A DNA stretch of 64,000 nucleotides from Palleniella muris (GCF_004792655.1 NZ_SRZC01000002.1:1-64000); one strand, 5' to 3'; positions 1 through 9,403 are shown, numbered from the stretch's first letter. Translations and numbers: made by a program. The notes: a model not told the origin generated them from the letters alone.

Positions 1-205
1 AATAATATAATAAACCTTTTGGAAAATACGCTGTATTTTTTGTATTTTAGCGAATCATTAACGAATATAAATTAGTTTGAACAAGTTCGTATTGAGTTAT
101 AAGAGATGTTGTATAAAGGTATGGCAGATTCAAGGAATATTATACTCTGTATTTATCCTTTGCCTACTATGATAACTTTGATTGATTTCTATTATACATA
201 CATAT

Positions 206-246
206 AAAAAAGGTGTGGAGCCAGTCCTGCTGCCCGTCCCACAACC
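206..246 (-). terminator. Intrinsic terminator of candidate RNA copy 1
   Basis: On the minus strand a GGUUGUGG...CCACACC hairpin is followed by six U residues (plus-strand A 206-211). Confidence 0.6.
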
Positions 247-629
247 TAAAGGCCTTCGCATTGCCCGATTAGTCGAAACGAGCAACGCCAAAGCCCCACG
301 CCGATGCATGTATATCAATACGCCTCAGTTCTTTGGAAGCCAGTAGGGCTGCCAAAGAAAGGAAAAGGCTGCATATCAATAATACACATCCCATAGGGCG
401 TTTACGTTGCTTTGTTTTTTGACTAATCGTTTGAAGTTGCGAAGTTCTTAGGTTGTCAAAACCAAAGCGTCAGTTAAACGCCTTCAAAATATGTAGTGAT
501 TCCCCTTCCCTACCCGCTTCTGCAGTCATGCTTTTTGTGAAAGGAGACTTGCTTCAGCTCGGCGTGGGCTTATAGAACCTTTACCGGAGAGCCGAGGTGG
601 CGCTTCCAAAAAGGACAATAAGGAAATCA
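206..629 (-). ncRNA. Candidate structured RNA, copy 1
   Basis: No protein is supported here. A TAnnTTTG box at 634-641 (minus strand) lies just upstream, and a GC-rich hairpin followed by six U residues closes the 3' end at 206-246. A diverged copy with the same layout lies at 20822-21265. Shared blocks include a 10-bp stem (GCGTTGCTCG pairing with CGGGCAATGC), a block near GCGTTTA..CGCTTTG, and an ACTTCGCAAACTTC-like block. The terminator stem changes from UGUGG/CCACA here to CGUGG/CCACG in the other copy, so base pairing is kept. I do not recognise the family: tmRNA, RNase P RNA and SRP RNA signatures were looked for and not found. The gene downstream of it would lie outside the window. Confidence 0.6.
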
Positions 630-633
630 GATA

Positions 634-641
634 CAAAAGTA
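634..641 (-). promoter_or_regulatory. -7 promoter box of candidate RNA copy 1
   Basis: TACTTTTG on the minus strand fits the Bacteroidetes -7 consensus TAnnTTTG and sits a few bases before the conserved part of the RNA. A clear -33 TTG is not obvious. Confidence 0.45.
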
Positions 642-823
642 ATGAATTATTCTTAAATTTGGAAACTTTTTGAATATTTTTTATGCTGTCAAGCAAAATT
701 ATCAAGAAAATGAACATTTCAGACTCTGATATGCCACTGACTTTGGTGGATATAAAACAAGAATAACGTATGCCACCTAATGTATTCCTAAAATTTGAAC
801 TCACAAAACAAACCATCATATAG

Positions 824-859
824 AAAAAAGGTGGTCGTGCTGTCACAGCATAACCACCT
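824..859 (-). terminator. Intrinsic terminator after fusA2
   Basis: The minus strand reads AGGTGGTTATGCTGT then the complementary arm ending ACCACCT, followed by a run of T, about 75 bases after the fusA2 stop codon. Confidence 0.75.
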
Positions 860-932
860 CTGTAAAAAAAATCACATGATGTTTGAATATATGTCCGGGA
901 ACTCCTTACTTTTCCCGAAATACATATATTTT

Positions 933-3092
933 TTAGTCTTCATTTGAACTCTCTGCCTCATGAGCCTTTATGAGTACCTGCTGCAAATCTGCCGGTACAA
1001 GCTCATAGGAAGCAAACTTTGTAGTGAACGATGCACGTCCGCCTGTGAGAGAACTGAGAGCAATGGAGTAGCTGGAAAGTTCCTTAAGTGGAATCTTTGC
1101 CTGCAACTTCTGATATCCGTTCTCTGTGTCCATACCCATAATGAGTGCACGGCGTCCCTGAAGGTCGGACATGACATCACCCATATAGTCTGCCGGAACA
1201 TAGACCTCAAGGTCGTAGATAGGCTCAAGAATCTTCGGACCTGCCTCCTTGAACGCATCAGCAAAAGCGTGGCGTGCAGCAAGCATGAATGAAAGCTCGT
1301 TGGAGTCAACAGGGTGCATCTTGCCGTCATAGACTACAACACGCACGTCACGTGCATAAGAACCTGTCAGCGGACCGCGCTCGATGCACTCCATGATGCC
1401 TTTCAGGATTGCCGGCATAAAGCGTGCATCAATGGCACCACCTACCACAGAGTTGAGGAACTGCAGCTTTCCGCCCCAAGGGAGATCAACCTCCTCGCGT
1501 GACTTGATGTTCATGCGGAACTCCTGACCATTGAAACGGTATACCGTTGGGTCAGGCATTCCCTCAGCGTATGGCTCTACAATAAGGTGAACCTCGCCGA
1601 ACTGTCCTGCTCCACCGGACTGTTTCTTGTGACGATAGTCAGCGCGTGCAGCCTTTGTGATTGTCTCACGGTAAGGGATGCGTGCTTCCTCAAACTTCAC
1701 ATTAATCTTCTCATTGTTCTCAAGACGCCACTTCAAGGTACGGAGATGGAACTCTCCCTGACCATGAACGATAATCTGACGGAGCTCTTTGCTCTGCTCA
1801 ACAATCCATGTCGGGTCTTCCTGACGCATCTTCAGGAGGGCTGCCATCATCTTCTCTGTGTCGGCAGTATTCTCAGCAACGATAGCGCGTGAGTACTTTG
1901 AGTTAGGGAATTTGATGAAATCAAAATGGTTCTCGCAGTCCTTTCCGTTAAGGGTGTTCCCGGTTTTTACATCTTTCAGTTTGACTGCACAGCCGATATC
2001 TCCGGCTTTGAGTTCATCAACAGCAATTCGCTGAGCACCAGCACATACATAAATCTGTCCGATACGTTCCTTTGAGCCACGGTCAACGTTTGTCAATTCG
2101 TCACCGGTCTTTATCGAGCCTGACATCACTTTGAAATAAGCAACTTCTCCAATGTGAGGTTCTATGCCTGTCTTGAAGAAATAAACCGATGTCGGTTTGT
2201 CGGAATTACATTCTATCTCCTCACCACGTGTGTTGTGCACCTTAGGCATCTCATCCACGAACGGCACTACATTGCCCAAGAACTCCATGAGTCGACGCAC
2301 GCCCATATCCTTGCCTGCACATACGCAGAACACAGGGAATATTGAGCGTGTGACAAGTCCCTTGCGTATGCCTTCACGCATTTCGTCCTCGGTGAGAGTC
2401 TCTGTATCGAAGAATTTGTCCATCAGTTCCTCATCATTCTCAGCAGCTGCCTCGACAAGAACCCTATGCATTTCCAGCGCTTTCTCCATCTCCTCTGCCG
2501 GAATGTCCTCAATGACAGGTGCTCCGCCTTCAGGCTTCCAAGAGTATTTCTTCATGAGAAGGACATCGATTATGGAGTTGAAATCCGGTCCTTCATTCAC
2601 AGGGTACTGTACAGGAACGCACTTGTTACCGTAAATCTCGCGCAGACGCTCCACCACATTACTATAATCACACTTCTCGGAATCAAGCTGATTGACAAGG
2701 AATATTACCGGCTTCTTCAGCTTTTCGGTATAGCGGAAATGGTTTTGTGTACCAACTTCCGGTCCATATTGTCCGTTAAGCAGCAGCACACAAGTGTCTG
2801 TGACATTAAGTGCCGTTATTGCTGCACCGACAAAATCGTCTGAACCCGGACAGTCAATGATATTCAGTTTCTTGTTGTTATACTCAACATGATATACAGT
2901 TGAGAACACACTGTATCCATAATCTTGCTCTACAGGGAAATAGTCACTCACCGTTGTGCCGAGACTTACACGGCCACGACGCTGAATCAGACCAGCCTCG
3001 TAGAGCAGGGATTCAGTGAGGGTTGTCTTACCAGAACCGTCGTTGCCAAGCAACGCGATATTCTTAATCTCATTAGATTGATATACTTTCAT
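933..3092 (-). CDS. fusA2: EF-G paralog EF-G2, elongation factor G-like
   Basis: A 719-residue translation factor of the EF-G family, about the length of EF-G. The GTP-binding domain has G1 GNDGSGKTT (residues 16-24) and a G4-like NQLD. The G3 motif is DCPGSDDF (80-87) instead of DTPGHVDF, so the histidine that activates water for GTP hydrolysis is Ser84. Domains II to V follow (for example the domain IV region with SGGAGQFGEVHL). From established knowledge, Bacteroides EF-G2 supports translation without GTP hydrolysis and matters for growth in the gut; the missing histidine agrees with that. It is monocistronic, with a terminator at 824-859. The paralog assignment is an inference from motifs and length. 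Confidence 0.85.
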   Translation of the reverse strand: MKVYQSNEIKNIALLGNDGSGKTTLTESLLYEAGLIQRRGRVSLGTTVSDYFPVEQDYGYSVFSTVYHVEYNNKKLNIIDCPGSDDFVGAAITALNVTDTCVLLLNGQYGPEVGTQNHFRYTEKLKKPVIFLVNQLDSEKCDYSNVVERLREIYGNKCVPVQYPVNEGPDFNSIIDVLLMKKYSWKPEGGAPVIEDIPAEEMEKALEMHRVLVEAAAENDEELMDKFFDTETLTEDEMREGIRKGLVTRSIFPVFCVCAGKDMGVRRLMEFLGNVVPFVDEMPKVHNTRGEEIECNSDKPTSVYFFKTGIEPHIGEVAYFKVMSGSIKTGDELTNVDRGSKERIGQIYVCAGAQRIAVDELKAGDIGCAVKLKDVKTGNTLNGKDCENHFDFIKFPNSKYSRAIVAENTADTEKMMAALLKMRQEDPTWIVEQSKELRQIIVHGQGEFHLRTLKWRLENNEKINVKFEEARIPYRETITKAARADYRHKKQSGGAGQFGEVHLIVEPYAEGMPDPTVYRFNGQEFRMNIKSREEVDLPWGGKLQFLNSVVGGAIDARFMPAILKGIMECIERGPLTGSYARDVRVVVYDGKMHPVDSNELSFMLAARHAFADAFKEAGPKILEPIYDLEVYVPADYMGDVMSDLQGRRALIMGMDTENGYQKLQAKIPLKELSSYSIALSSLTGGRASFTTKFASYELVPADLQQVLIKAHEAESSNED

Positions 3093-3217
3093 AGCGATTC
3101 GTATATTAGGTTATTAGATTTTTGTATCTTTGTCTTAGATTCAGGGGTAAAATTACGTATTATTTCTGTAAACTCCAAAATATCTCCCAATATTTTAAAA
3201 CATATTAAGGATATTAT

Positions 3218-3250
3218 AAAAATTGACCAATATCAAAAGAGATATTGGTC
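3218..3250 (-). terminator. Intrinsic terminator downstream of ATPase pseudogene
   Basis: GACCAATATC and GATATTGGTC form a perfect 10-bp stem (3225-3234 with 3241-3250), followed on the minus strand by AATTTTTATA. It lies just past the 3' end of the ATPase pseudogene and upstream of fusA2. Confidence 0.7.
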
Positions 3251-3287
3251 AGTTTTATAGCGGTATTAAAAAAAAATGCTGTCCTAA

Positions 3288-4679
3288 TTACATTATTATG
3301 TAGAGAACCTGCTGCCATTGGCTTCGCCCATTATCGGCTTCACCTCGACATAGCCCAAGCAAGCTTGGCTCTGTACTCGGTTCGCACGACAATTGCCCTT
3401 CATGGTCAGTATTATCGCAATAGGGGACAGTGGATAGGAATGTCTTCAAATGTCCAAGCGCACCTTCAAGGTCATCATTGTATATGCACTCATACATTCT
3501 TCCTATTGTAACCATTCCCTTCATCTTATACTGTTGCAGATATGATGGCAGCAAACTTTCCATCAGTCCTGTCCTAACCTCTTTGTTAGGGAAATCAAGA
3601 TGATAAATTTCAGTTGTTGGTGAATAACTTTTTATGGTTATGTACCCACTTTGATACAACAATGGCATGATGCTTGTCATCTTCTCTGTCGGTGCATCAA
3701 AATCTGACGCCATAGCGTCAACGCCACCAATCTCTGATGGGCGCACACCGTATTTCCACAACATCTCTATAAGATAAGTCGGTGTGCCGGAGCCAAACCA
3801 ATAGGAATTGACGGCATTATCAAATATGGCATTCAGCAGACTGAACGGATTGTAGATGTCAGGAGAGTTAGGAGTAAAATGATAGCCATCATAGTTTTCC
3901 TTCAGTTTCTCCATCAACTGTTCATAGGTCAAGCCCATGTTTGCAGCCATATTCTCAACTTCCGGACGCATCTGTGTCTGAAGCTCATCACTGCTTATGC
4001 CACAGATGGACGCATATTGCGGCGTCATGCTGATATTCTTGATGTTGTTCAGCTCACTGAATATGCTCAGTTGTGAAAATTTTGTGATACCTGTAAGGAA
4101 TACAAAACGAAGATATGGGTCACAGGCTTTCAGTGGACTGTAGAAATTGCGCATAATGTTGCGCAACTTAGGCAGATTATCTTCCTCGTGCATAACATCA
4201 AGCAAAGGTGCGTCATACTCGTCAACAAGCACAACAACCTGCTTGCCGGTCTATTTCATAAACACACCGAATCAATATATCCAACCTATTGCCACTACCT
4301 ATTACACCATTCTCACAATGATAAATGCGTTCATATTCACCAACCTGCAATCCAAGATAATACTCCAACTGCTCCTCATCCAGATGCTTGTTGCGGCTCA
4401 TATCAAAATGCAGGACTGGATATTCCTTCCATTCTGTCTCCAAATCGGCAATGGCAAGCCCCTCGAACAAATCCTTGCGACCCTCGAAATAACTCTTCAG
4501 GGTACTCTGACAAGAAGGGATTTGCCAAAGCGGCGTGGACGGCTGAGGAAGTTGTACTTTGCAGGGCTTTGCACAAAGTCATAGACAAGTCCTGTCTTGT
4601 CGACATACAACAAGTTGCGTTCACGCAGTTCGGAGAATGTCTGAAGCCCAACGGGCGGTTTTCTGAGTGATGCTTTCAT
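3288..4679 (-). pseudogene. Decayed AAA-ATPase/PD-(D/E)XK family protein
   Basis: The parts read as one Bacteroidetes AAA-ATPase of the kind that joins a P-loop domain to a C-terminal nuclease-like domain. The N-terminal piece (from 4679) has [13 protein letters not shown] and the P-loop end [10 protein letters not shown] 2-bp insertion near 4503 then shifts the frame. The middle piece has MFEGLAIADLETEW. A 1-bp shift near 4246 leads to the piece starting LVDEYDAPLLDVM (Walker B). The C-terminal end is broken as well: after DHEGQ, 75 foreign bases (3318-3392) are read in frame, the native WQQVLYIIM resumes, and a stop cuts off the nuclease domain. With three separate lesions it is almost certainly non-functional. 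Related DUF4143-type ATPases sit at 51963 and 60143. Confidence 0.85.
3318..3392. repeat. 75-bp inserted hairpin repeat, diverged 66-bp family
   Basis: These 25 codons interrupt an otherwise continuous DHEGQ-WQQVLYIIM reading frame. The plus-strand core resembles the units at 41604-41743 and 59215-59288: GCTTCACCTC at the left, the stem CCAAGC-AA-GCTTGG in the middle, and TCGGTTCGCA at the right. The stem bases differ from the other copies, but the pairing and the central AA are kept. The TAnnTTTG boxes are not preserved here. Confidence 0.65.
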
Positions 4680-4812
4680 ATATATACTCTTATTTTGCTG
4701 CTAAGTTACACATTTTTCCCAAAACAGGCAAAAAAAACGTCATTTATATCTCACATTTAAAGAAAACATGCGGTTATTCCACCGGCATAAACACCACGGA
4801 AACCAACGACAT

Positions 4813-5772
4813 TTAGTAAACCCTGATTCTGTCCCCGACACGGATTGTATTGGCCGGTGTCATGTGATTCTTCTTGTAGAGTGATTTCAGGCGCACTCCA
4901 TATTTCTGCGCTATGTCATACATCGACTCGCCTGCACGCACCACATGAGGGCGCTTCTTGTATTTCTTATCAGCCTTTGTACGCTTTTTCTCAAAATAAA
5001 TAATATCACCCGGTCTGAGGACATCACGACGGTCACGCTCGTTATAGCGTGCAAGCTTGCGGTAAGATATGTCAAACTCCTTGCCTATACTCTTGAAAGT
5101 GTCACCCTGGCGCGCTATGATATAATAGTTGCGGTTGTTCATTTTCACTTCATGCCCTGTTCTTGCAACAGATGTCCCTCCCGAACTATTCTTTCTTGAT
5201 ACAACAACCGAAGAGCTGCCACCTCTGACATTCGCCGGATTATAGGACTTCGCCCTGTCCAAAGGAGACAGATTGTAACATTCGATAATGTCTATGAGCA
5301 ACTGTGCATACTTTGGGTTTGTGGCATATCCACAGGATTTCAGACCTCGTGCCCACCCTTTGTAGTCTGTACGTGAGAGAGAGAACAGGCGGCTGTAGCG
5401 GCTACGACCGAGAAACTTCGAGTGGTCCTCATAACTGTCATAGACAGACTTATACACACGGAAGCATTCTCCCGTCTCGTCATCGTCATGATATGTTTTT
5501 GCCCCTGTCCAGTCATGGCACTTGATGCCGAAATGATTATTGCTCCTGCGTGCAAGCTCACTCTCGCCCGCACCGCTCTCAAGTACTCCCTGGGCAAGGG
5601 TGATACTTGCAGGAATGCCATGCCGCAACATCTCGCAGATGGCCAAATCCTTATATCTATCTATATAGCTTTGATAGCGCTGGTTCCATTTCACAGGAGG
5701 CAACGCTGACAGGATGCATGGAATAAAGGCAAGAATTATAATGAGGTATGCTTTACGAATCATGATAGACAA
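4813..5772 (-). CDS. Secreted glucosaminidase with two LysM domains
   Basis: A peptidoglycan hydrolase of the FlgJ/GH73 glucosaminidase type, 319 residues. A signal peptide (about 1-23, IIILAFIPCILSA) is followed by a catalytic domain (about 25-170) with the motif ITLAQGVLESGAGESELA, whose Glu is the expected catalytic acid, and NNHFGIKC. Two LysM domains follow: YYIIARQGDTFKSIGKEFDI and HVVRAGESMYDIAQKYGVRL, the second ending at the C-terminus. The LysM domains should hold the enzyme on cell-wall glycan. It is read alone on the minus strand, with two tRNAs upstream. A role in cell-wall remodelling is inferred from the family. Confidence 0.88.
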   Translation of the reverse strand: MSIMIRKAYLIIILAFIPCILSALPPVKWNQRYQSYIDRYKDLAICEMLRHGIPASITLAQGVLESGAGESELARRSNNHFGIKCHDWTGAKTYHDDDETGECFRVYKSVYDSYEDHSKFLGRSRYSRLFSLSRTDYKGWARGLKSCGYATNPKYAQLLIDIIECYNLSPLDRAKSYNPANVRGGSSSVVVSRKNSSGGTSVARTGHEVKMNNRNYYIIARQGDTFKSIGKEFDISYRKLARYNERDRRDVLRPGDIIYFEKKRTKADKKYKKRPHVVRAGESMYDIAQKYGVRLKSLYKKNHMTPANTIRVGDRIRVY

Positions 5773-5824
5773 TTAAAAGATAAAAATAAGGCGGTGCAAA
5801 AAATGCATCGCCCTGCTCTTTTTG

Positions 5825-5896
5825 TAGTGGATAGGGGATTCGAACCCCTATGGCAAGATTGAGAATCTTGAATCCTAACCCTTAGATGAATCCACC
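5825..5896 (-). tRNA. tRNA-Glu (CTC)
   Basis: A 72-nt cloverleaf. The acceptor strands are GGTGGAT and ATCCACT, the T arm is AGGGG-TTCGAAT-CCCCT, and the anticodon stem CAAGA/TCTTG encloses TTCTCAA, giving anticodon CTC. No CCA is encoded. Confidence 0.9.
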
Positions 5897-5921
5897 GAGT
5901 TACGTTGCAATTTGCGTAGTG

Positions 5922-6008
5922 CGGAAGGTACTGGATTCGAACCAGTGGTACGGAGTCCCGTACGTCAGTTTAGCAAACTGGTGGTTTAAGCCACTCACCC
6001 AACCTTCC
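5922..6008 (-). tRNA. tRNA-Ser (GCT)
   Basis: An 87-nt tRNA with the long variable arm typical of serine tRNAs (ACGTACGGGACTCCGTAC). The acceptor strands are GGAAGGT and ACCTTCC, the T loop is TTCGAAT, and the anticodon loop TTGCTAA gives GCT. It lies 25 bases upstream of tRNA-Glu on the same strand, so the two are probably co-transcribed. Confidence 0.9.
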
Positions 6009-6407
6009 AAACCGTTTGTCACTTTGCGGGTGCTTGGAAAAGCATCTGCTCAGAAAGCGTGTGCAAAGGTACAGAAAAAATCTGAAACTGTAAAGTATTC
6101 ACGCAGATTTTGCCCTCTTATTAATTTTTTTTAAGGATTTTGGATTATAAAGGCATTACATTTATTTGGTATTGTTCCATATCCTTTATATTTCCGTGTC
6201 CTGCCCATACATGTACAATACCAATGCCTAATCGAGAGAGATGGTCTCCTGCAAGTACGCTGTAAGGGGGGTGGCATCGCTATGTTTTCCTTCACACACA
6301 AGGGCCTTGTCTCCCATGAATGCTGTCCGTTTGCAGGATCACCGCCACCCCATACACATTGTGACACGTTGAGGTCAGAATTACCTATTGAGAATATTCC
6401 ATATCGG
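6009..6407. other. Intergenic region, no gene recognised
   Basis: About 400 bases between tRNA-Ser and the cupin gene. A minus-strand frame of 78 codons (6131-6367) shows no family resemblance. GGTATTG and CAATACC near 6168 and 6216 could pair across a long loop. Nothing else stands out. Confidence 0.4.
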
Positions 6408-7187
6408 TTACATTTTACGGAATATAGCCGGCATTGCCGAAGGATTCATAGGGAACATATCCACGAGGTCAAGATGCTTGACCATGTGAAGCGTGCTTTG
6501 CTTGTAAGTCTGAAACCACGGTGTTGAAATATGATGACGGTAAGCATCCATATCCCGGTAGATTTCAAGAATACGCACTTTGCTGCCGTCACGTTTCTGC
6601 ACCATAGGATAGATGCACACCACGCCCGGTTCGTTGGCTACGGAGTTGGCTCCGACAGTCAGGGCAGCCTTCATATATTCATCCAGATATTCAGGATGGA
6701 CATCTATCTCGGATATTCGCACGAGCATCGAGTCCAAGTCTATATTCGGATTTCCGGATTGGAGCATATCGGTTTCATCGACCTTCCCGCACCATTCGAT
6801 ATGCGGTTTGTCGCTTATCTCGGATATGGTCAGTACCGTGCATCGGCTCCGGTTTGATGCTCCGTTCCAATGCTTTACATTCGCTTTGGATATGACAAAA
6901 TCACCTTTACGAATGAGTTGCAGAGGTTTCCCTTCCTCTTGATACACACCTTCTCCTTCGACTATGAACATAGTCTGCATGGCATCGGGATGTATGTGCC
7001 AATCATTGTGCGCACCTTGAGGAAACTCTATTCTATAAGTGGACGTTTTGTCTGATTTGTGCATTTCAAACATGGACAATGTGTCCGTGTAATGCTCGTT
7101 CTTGACTTTTACCCATTCGGCACTGTTCTGTGCGCTCACGGCACAAGAGAAAAACAATGCAGGCAGTATCAATGATTTACTTTTCAT
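6408..7187 (-). CDS. Secreted cupin-antibiotic biosynthesis monooxygenase fusion
   Basis: 259 residues with a signal peptide ending near VSAQN. An N-terminal cupin domain (about 40-130) has the metal-binding pattern HNDWHIHPDAMQTMFIVEGEG and a second motif GDFVISKANVKHWNG. A C-terminal ABM-like alpha/beta barrel (about 155-250) has VRISEIDVHPEYLDEYMKAA and ILEIYRDMDAYRHHISTPWF. ABM domains are found in quinol or heme monooxygenases and cupins bind metals, so an oxidative or sensing role on a small molecule is possible; the substrate is unknown. It overlaps the upstream amidohydrolase by 11 bases and is the last gene of a three-gene minus-strand operon. Confidence 0.75.
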   Translation of the reverse strand: MKSKSLILPALFFSCAVSAQNSAEWVKVKNEHYTDTLSMFEMHKSDKTSTYRIEFPQGAHNDWHIHPDAMQTMFIVEGEGVYQEEGKPLQLIRKGDFVISKANVKHWNGASNRSRCTVLTISEISDKPHIEWCGKVDETDMLQSGNPNIDLDSMLVRISEIDVHPEYLDEYMKAALTVGANSVANEPGVVCIYPMVQKRDGSKVRILEIYRDMDAYRHHISTPWFQTYKQSTLHMVKHLDLVDMFPMNPSAMPAIFRKM

Positions 7188-8208
7188 TTTCTTGGAGATT
7201 AAATATTTTCACTGCGTTCTCCGTCAGGAACAAGGACTTGTATTGAGACAAATGACGGTTATTTGAAAGCATCTGTTCAAGGCGGTGCATCCCCGATACA
7301 AGTGCTGCCGCAGGCTGATACGGATAATCGGAGCCATACATGATATGGTCCGGCGTTGTAATGGTCAGCATGGACTCTATTGCTTCTGCCGATGGGGCAC
7401 CTGCAAGGTCGTAATAGAACCGTGCAAGATTGGCTTCGAAGTCCACAGGCTGCATCAGTCCTTTGGCAACCATCACGGGAAGCACGGCTTTCATACGAGG
7501 AATCGCCATTGGCAGGAATGAACCGCAGTGAGGAACAATCCATTTTATATCGGGATAACGTGCCGGAACATTCCTCGCAATAAGGTTGATTATGGTGCGT
7601 GTGGTTTCCGCCGGATACTCATAGACAGCCAAAGGTGCGGTAGCAATGATATTGTCATTGACCGGCACCGGTTTGTGTGGATGTATGATGACAACCGCTT
7701 TGTGCTTGTTGAGAACCTGCATCAACGGCTCCAACTCCGCATCACCCAGATATTGACCACGGCTGTTGGTGGCAAGTTTCACCCCGACAGCTCCGAGAGT
7801 GTCAAAAGCATAAGCCACTTCCTCTATTGACAACCGAACATCCGGCAATGGCAAGGCTGCAACGAATTTGAACCTTTCGGGATGCTCACGACAGATTGCC
7901 GCCGTCTGTTCATTATACCTGCGGATAATGTCACGACATTCATCTGCATTGCCAAAATAAGGTTGCGGTGCCGGCATGGAAAGCACCGATATTCTTATTC
8001 CTGCTGAGTCCATAAACGCCAAATGCGATTCCACATTCCATTCAGGCAATGGAAATGTTTCATCCAATGCAGCATCATGTGCATCAAGAGAGTTTGTGAA
8101 ATCCGGCATGATATTGTGGCAATGCACGTCCACAACCTGTTGCGCCATAGCTCCGCCAACGGACAATGCAGACAAGGCAACACTAATAACCGTTGTTTTC
8201 AACCTCAT
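7177..8208 (-). CDS. Secreted amidohydrolase family 2 metal-dependent hydrolase
   Basis: 343 residues from the start at 8208, chosen because it gives a clean signal peptide (MRLKTTVISVALSALSV..AMA) and an ATGA overlap with the upstream stop at 8205; a start at 8226 is less likely. Metal-ligand motifs of the ACMSD/amidohydrolase-2 family are visible: VDVHCHN near the N-terminus, VVIIHPHKP, WIVPHCGSFLP and HIMYGSDYPYQPAA. Family members hydrolyse or decarboxylate small aromatic or lactone-type acids; the substrate here is not predictable. It lies between an aldo/keto reductase and a cupin-ABM protein, which points to a short periplasmic or cytoplasmic catabolic route. Confidence 0.78.
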   Translation of the reverse strand: MRLKTTVISVALSALSVGGAMAQQVVDVHCHNIMPDFTNSLDAHDAALDETFPLPEWNVESHLAFMDSAGIRISVLSMPAPQPYFGNADECRDIIRRYNEQTAAICREHPERFKFVAALPLPDVRLSIEEVAYAFDTLGAVGVKLATNSRGQYLGDAELEPLMQVLNKHKAVVIIHPHKPVPVNDNIIATAPLAVYEYPAETTRTIINLIARNVPARYPDIKWIVPHCGSFLPMAIPRMKAVLPVMVAKGLMQPVDFEANLARFYYDLAGAPSAEAIESMLTITTPDHIMYGSDYPYQPAAALVSGMHRLEQMLSNNRHLSQYKSLFLTENAVKIFNLQENEK

Positions 8209-9149
8209 ATCATCGGATTTTCCCATGAACCTCTTGTGTCTACCCCTGTTTCTTCTGCTGCACCCTCCAACACCTTCACTTCGTCTGTGGTCAATACGAC
8301 CTGCATGGCACGGACGGCATCCTGTACTTGCGAAGGCTTCGTTACACCAATTATAGGTGTCGTTCCCTTAGCCATTGCCCACGCCAAAGCGACCTGAGCC
8401 GGAGTGATACAGTATTTGTCACCTATGGTACGCATGACGGCAACGAGGTTTTCTATTTGCGGCAACAACGGATTGTAGGTTTCTCCGCGCTGACTACCGA
8501 CAGGCAGCGGGTGTGCCGTATCGTATTTCCCGCTTAACGCACCCTGCTCCAATACCATGTATGCCCAAAAGTCAATATTATGCTCCTTACAGTAATCTAA
8601 GATCCCGGCTTTTTCCGATGAGCGGTAAAGCAGACTGTAATGGTTTTGTACGGCAGACACATGTACGCCTTCCTTTGAGAGAATCTCCTCCGCACGCTTA
8701 ATCTGTGCGAGGTTGTGATTGGAAACACCAACTCGTCTCACCTTGCCGCTTTTAACCAATGGGATAAGATACGGTGTCCACTTCTCCACATCGGCAGGAT
8801 TGTGTATCCAATAGATGTCGATATAGTCGGTAGAGAAACGTTCAAGGCTTCCTGCCAGCATATCCAAAACCGGATTGTCCGAGTCCCCTGCAATCTGCGG
8901 TGTAAACTTGGTTGAGAGCAGAACATCCTTGCGGTTGCAAGTCTTAGTAAAGGTGGAAAGCAGAGATTCCGAAGCTCCCATGCCATAGACCACGGCTGAG
9001 TCCCATAAATTCAGCCCGTTTGCCATTGCCTCATTGAATACAGGCCTCAGTTCTTCCACACCGAGATTGTTTCCGAACACTTGGTCGCCACCGGCAAAGC
9101 CTGAGCCCCACGACCATGTCCCCAAGACGATTGATGGATGGTTGTTCAT
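8205..9149 (-). CDS. Aldo/keto reductase
   Basis: A 314-residue NADPH-dependent oxidoreductase with the AKR (beta/alpha)8 fold. The tetrad is visible: Asp and Tyr in LWDSAVVYGMG, Lys in VLLSTKFTP and His in IDIYWIHNP. Cofactor-binding elements include GVSNHN and, late in the protein, TPIIGVTKPSQVQDAV. Unlike the next two genes it has no signal peptide, so it acts in the cytoplasm. It is the first gene of the operon with the amidohydrolase and the cupin-ABM protein. The physiological carbonyl substrate is unknown. Confidence 0.85.
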   Translation of the reverse strand: MNNHPSIVLGTWSWGSGFAGGDQVFGNNLGVEELRPVFNEAMANGLNLWDSAVVYGMGASESLLSTFTKTCNRKDVLLSTKFTPQIAGDSDNPVLDMLAGSLERFSTDYIDIYWIHNPADVEKWTPYLIPLVKSGKVRRVGVSNHNLAQIKRAEEILSKEGVHVSAVQNHYSLLYRSSEKAGILDYCKEHNIDFWAYMVLEQGALSGKYDTAHPLPVGSQRGETYNPLLPQIENLVAVMRTIGDKYCITPAQVALAWAMAKGTTPIIGVTKPSQVQDAVRAMQVVLTTDEVKVLEGAAEETGVDTRGSWENPMI

Positions 9150-9403
9150 TTTATATTAATCCATTTTAATTGATTGTTTTAGCACATGAATTTAGCAATC
9201 ATTTCTGTTTCGGCTGCAAAATTAGGAAAAAATATCATTCGGAGTTGTATCTGAATTTCGGTTCGTTGTACCAATATTACGGTTTCTTATTGTTGTTACA
9301 CCGATTTTCCACATTATCGGCAAACTTTCCCAAAAACAAAACGCTAAACCTTCAAAAACATGGATTTATGACTTTACAACTTATCCATAACCGACACAAA
9401 AAC

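Noticed and set aside
130..318. 62-codon minus-strand frame near the left edge
   Set aside because: It overlaps the conserved stems and terminator of the candidate RNA and has no counterpart in copy 2.
206..629. tmRNA, RNase P RNA or SRP RNA as identity of the repeated RNA
   Set aside because: None of the conserved core sequences of these RNAs could be found, and two diverged copies would be unusual for them.
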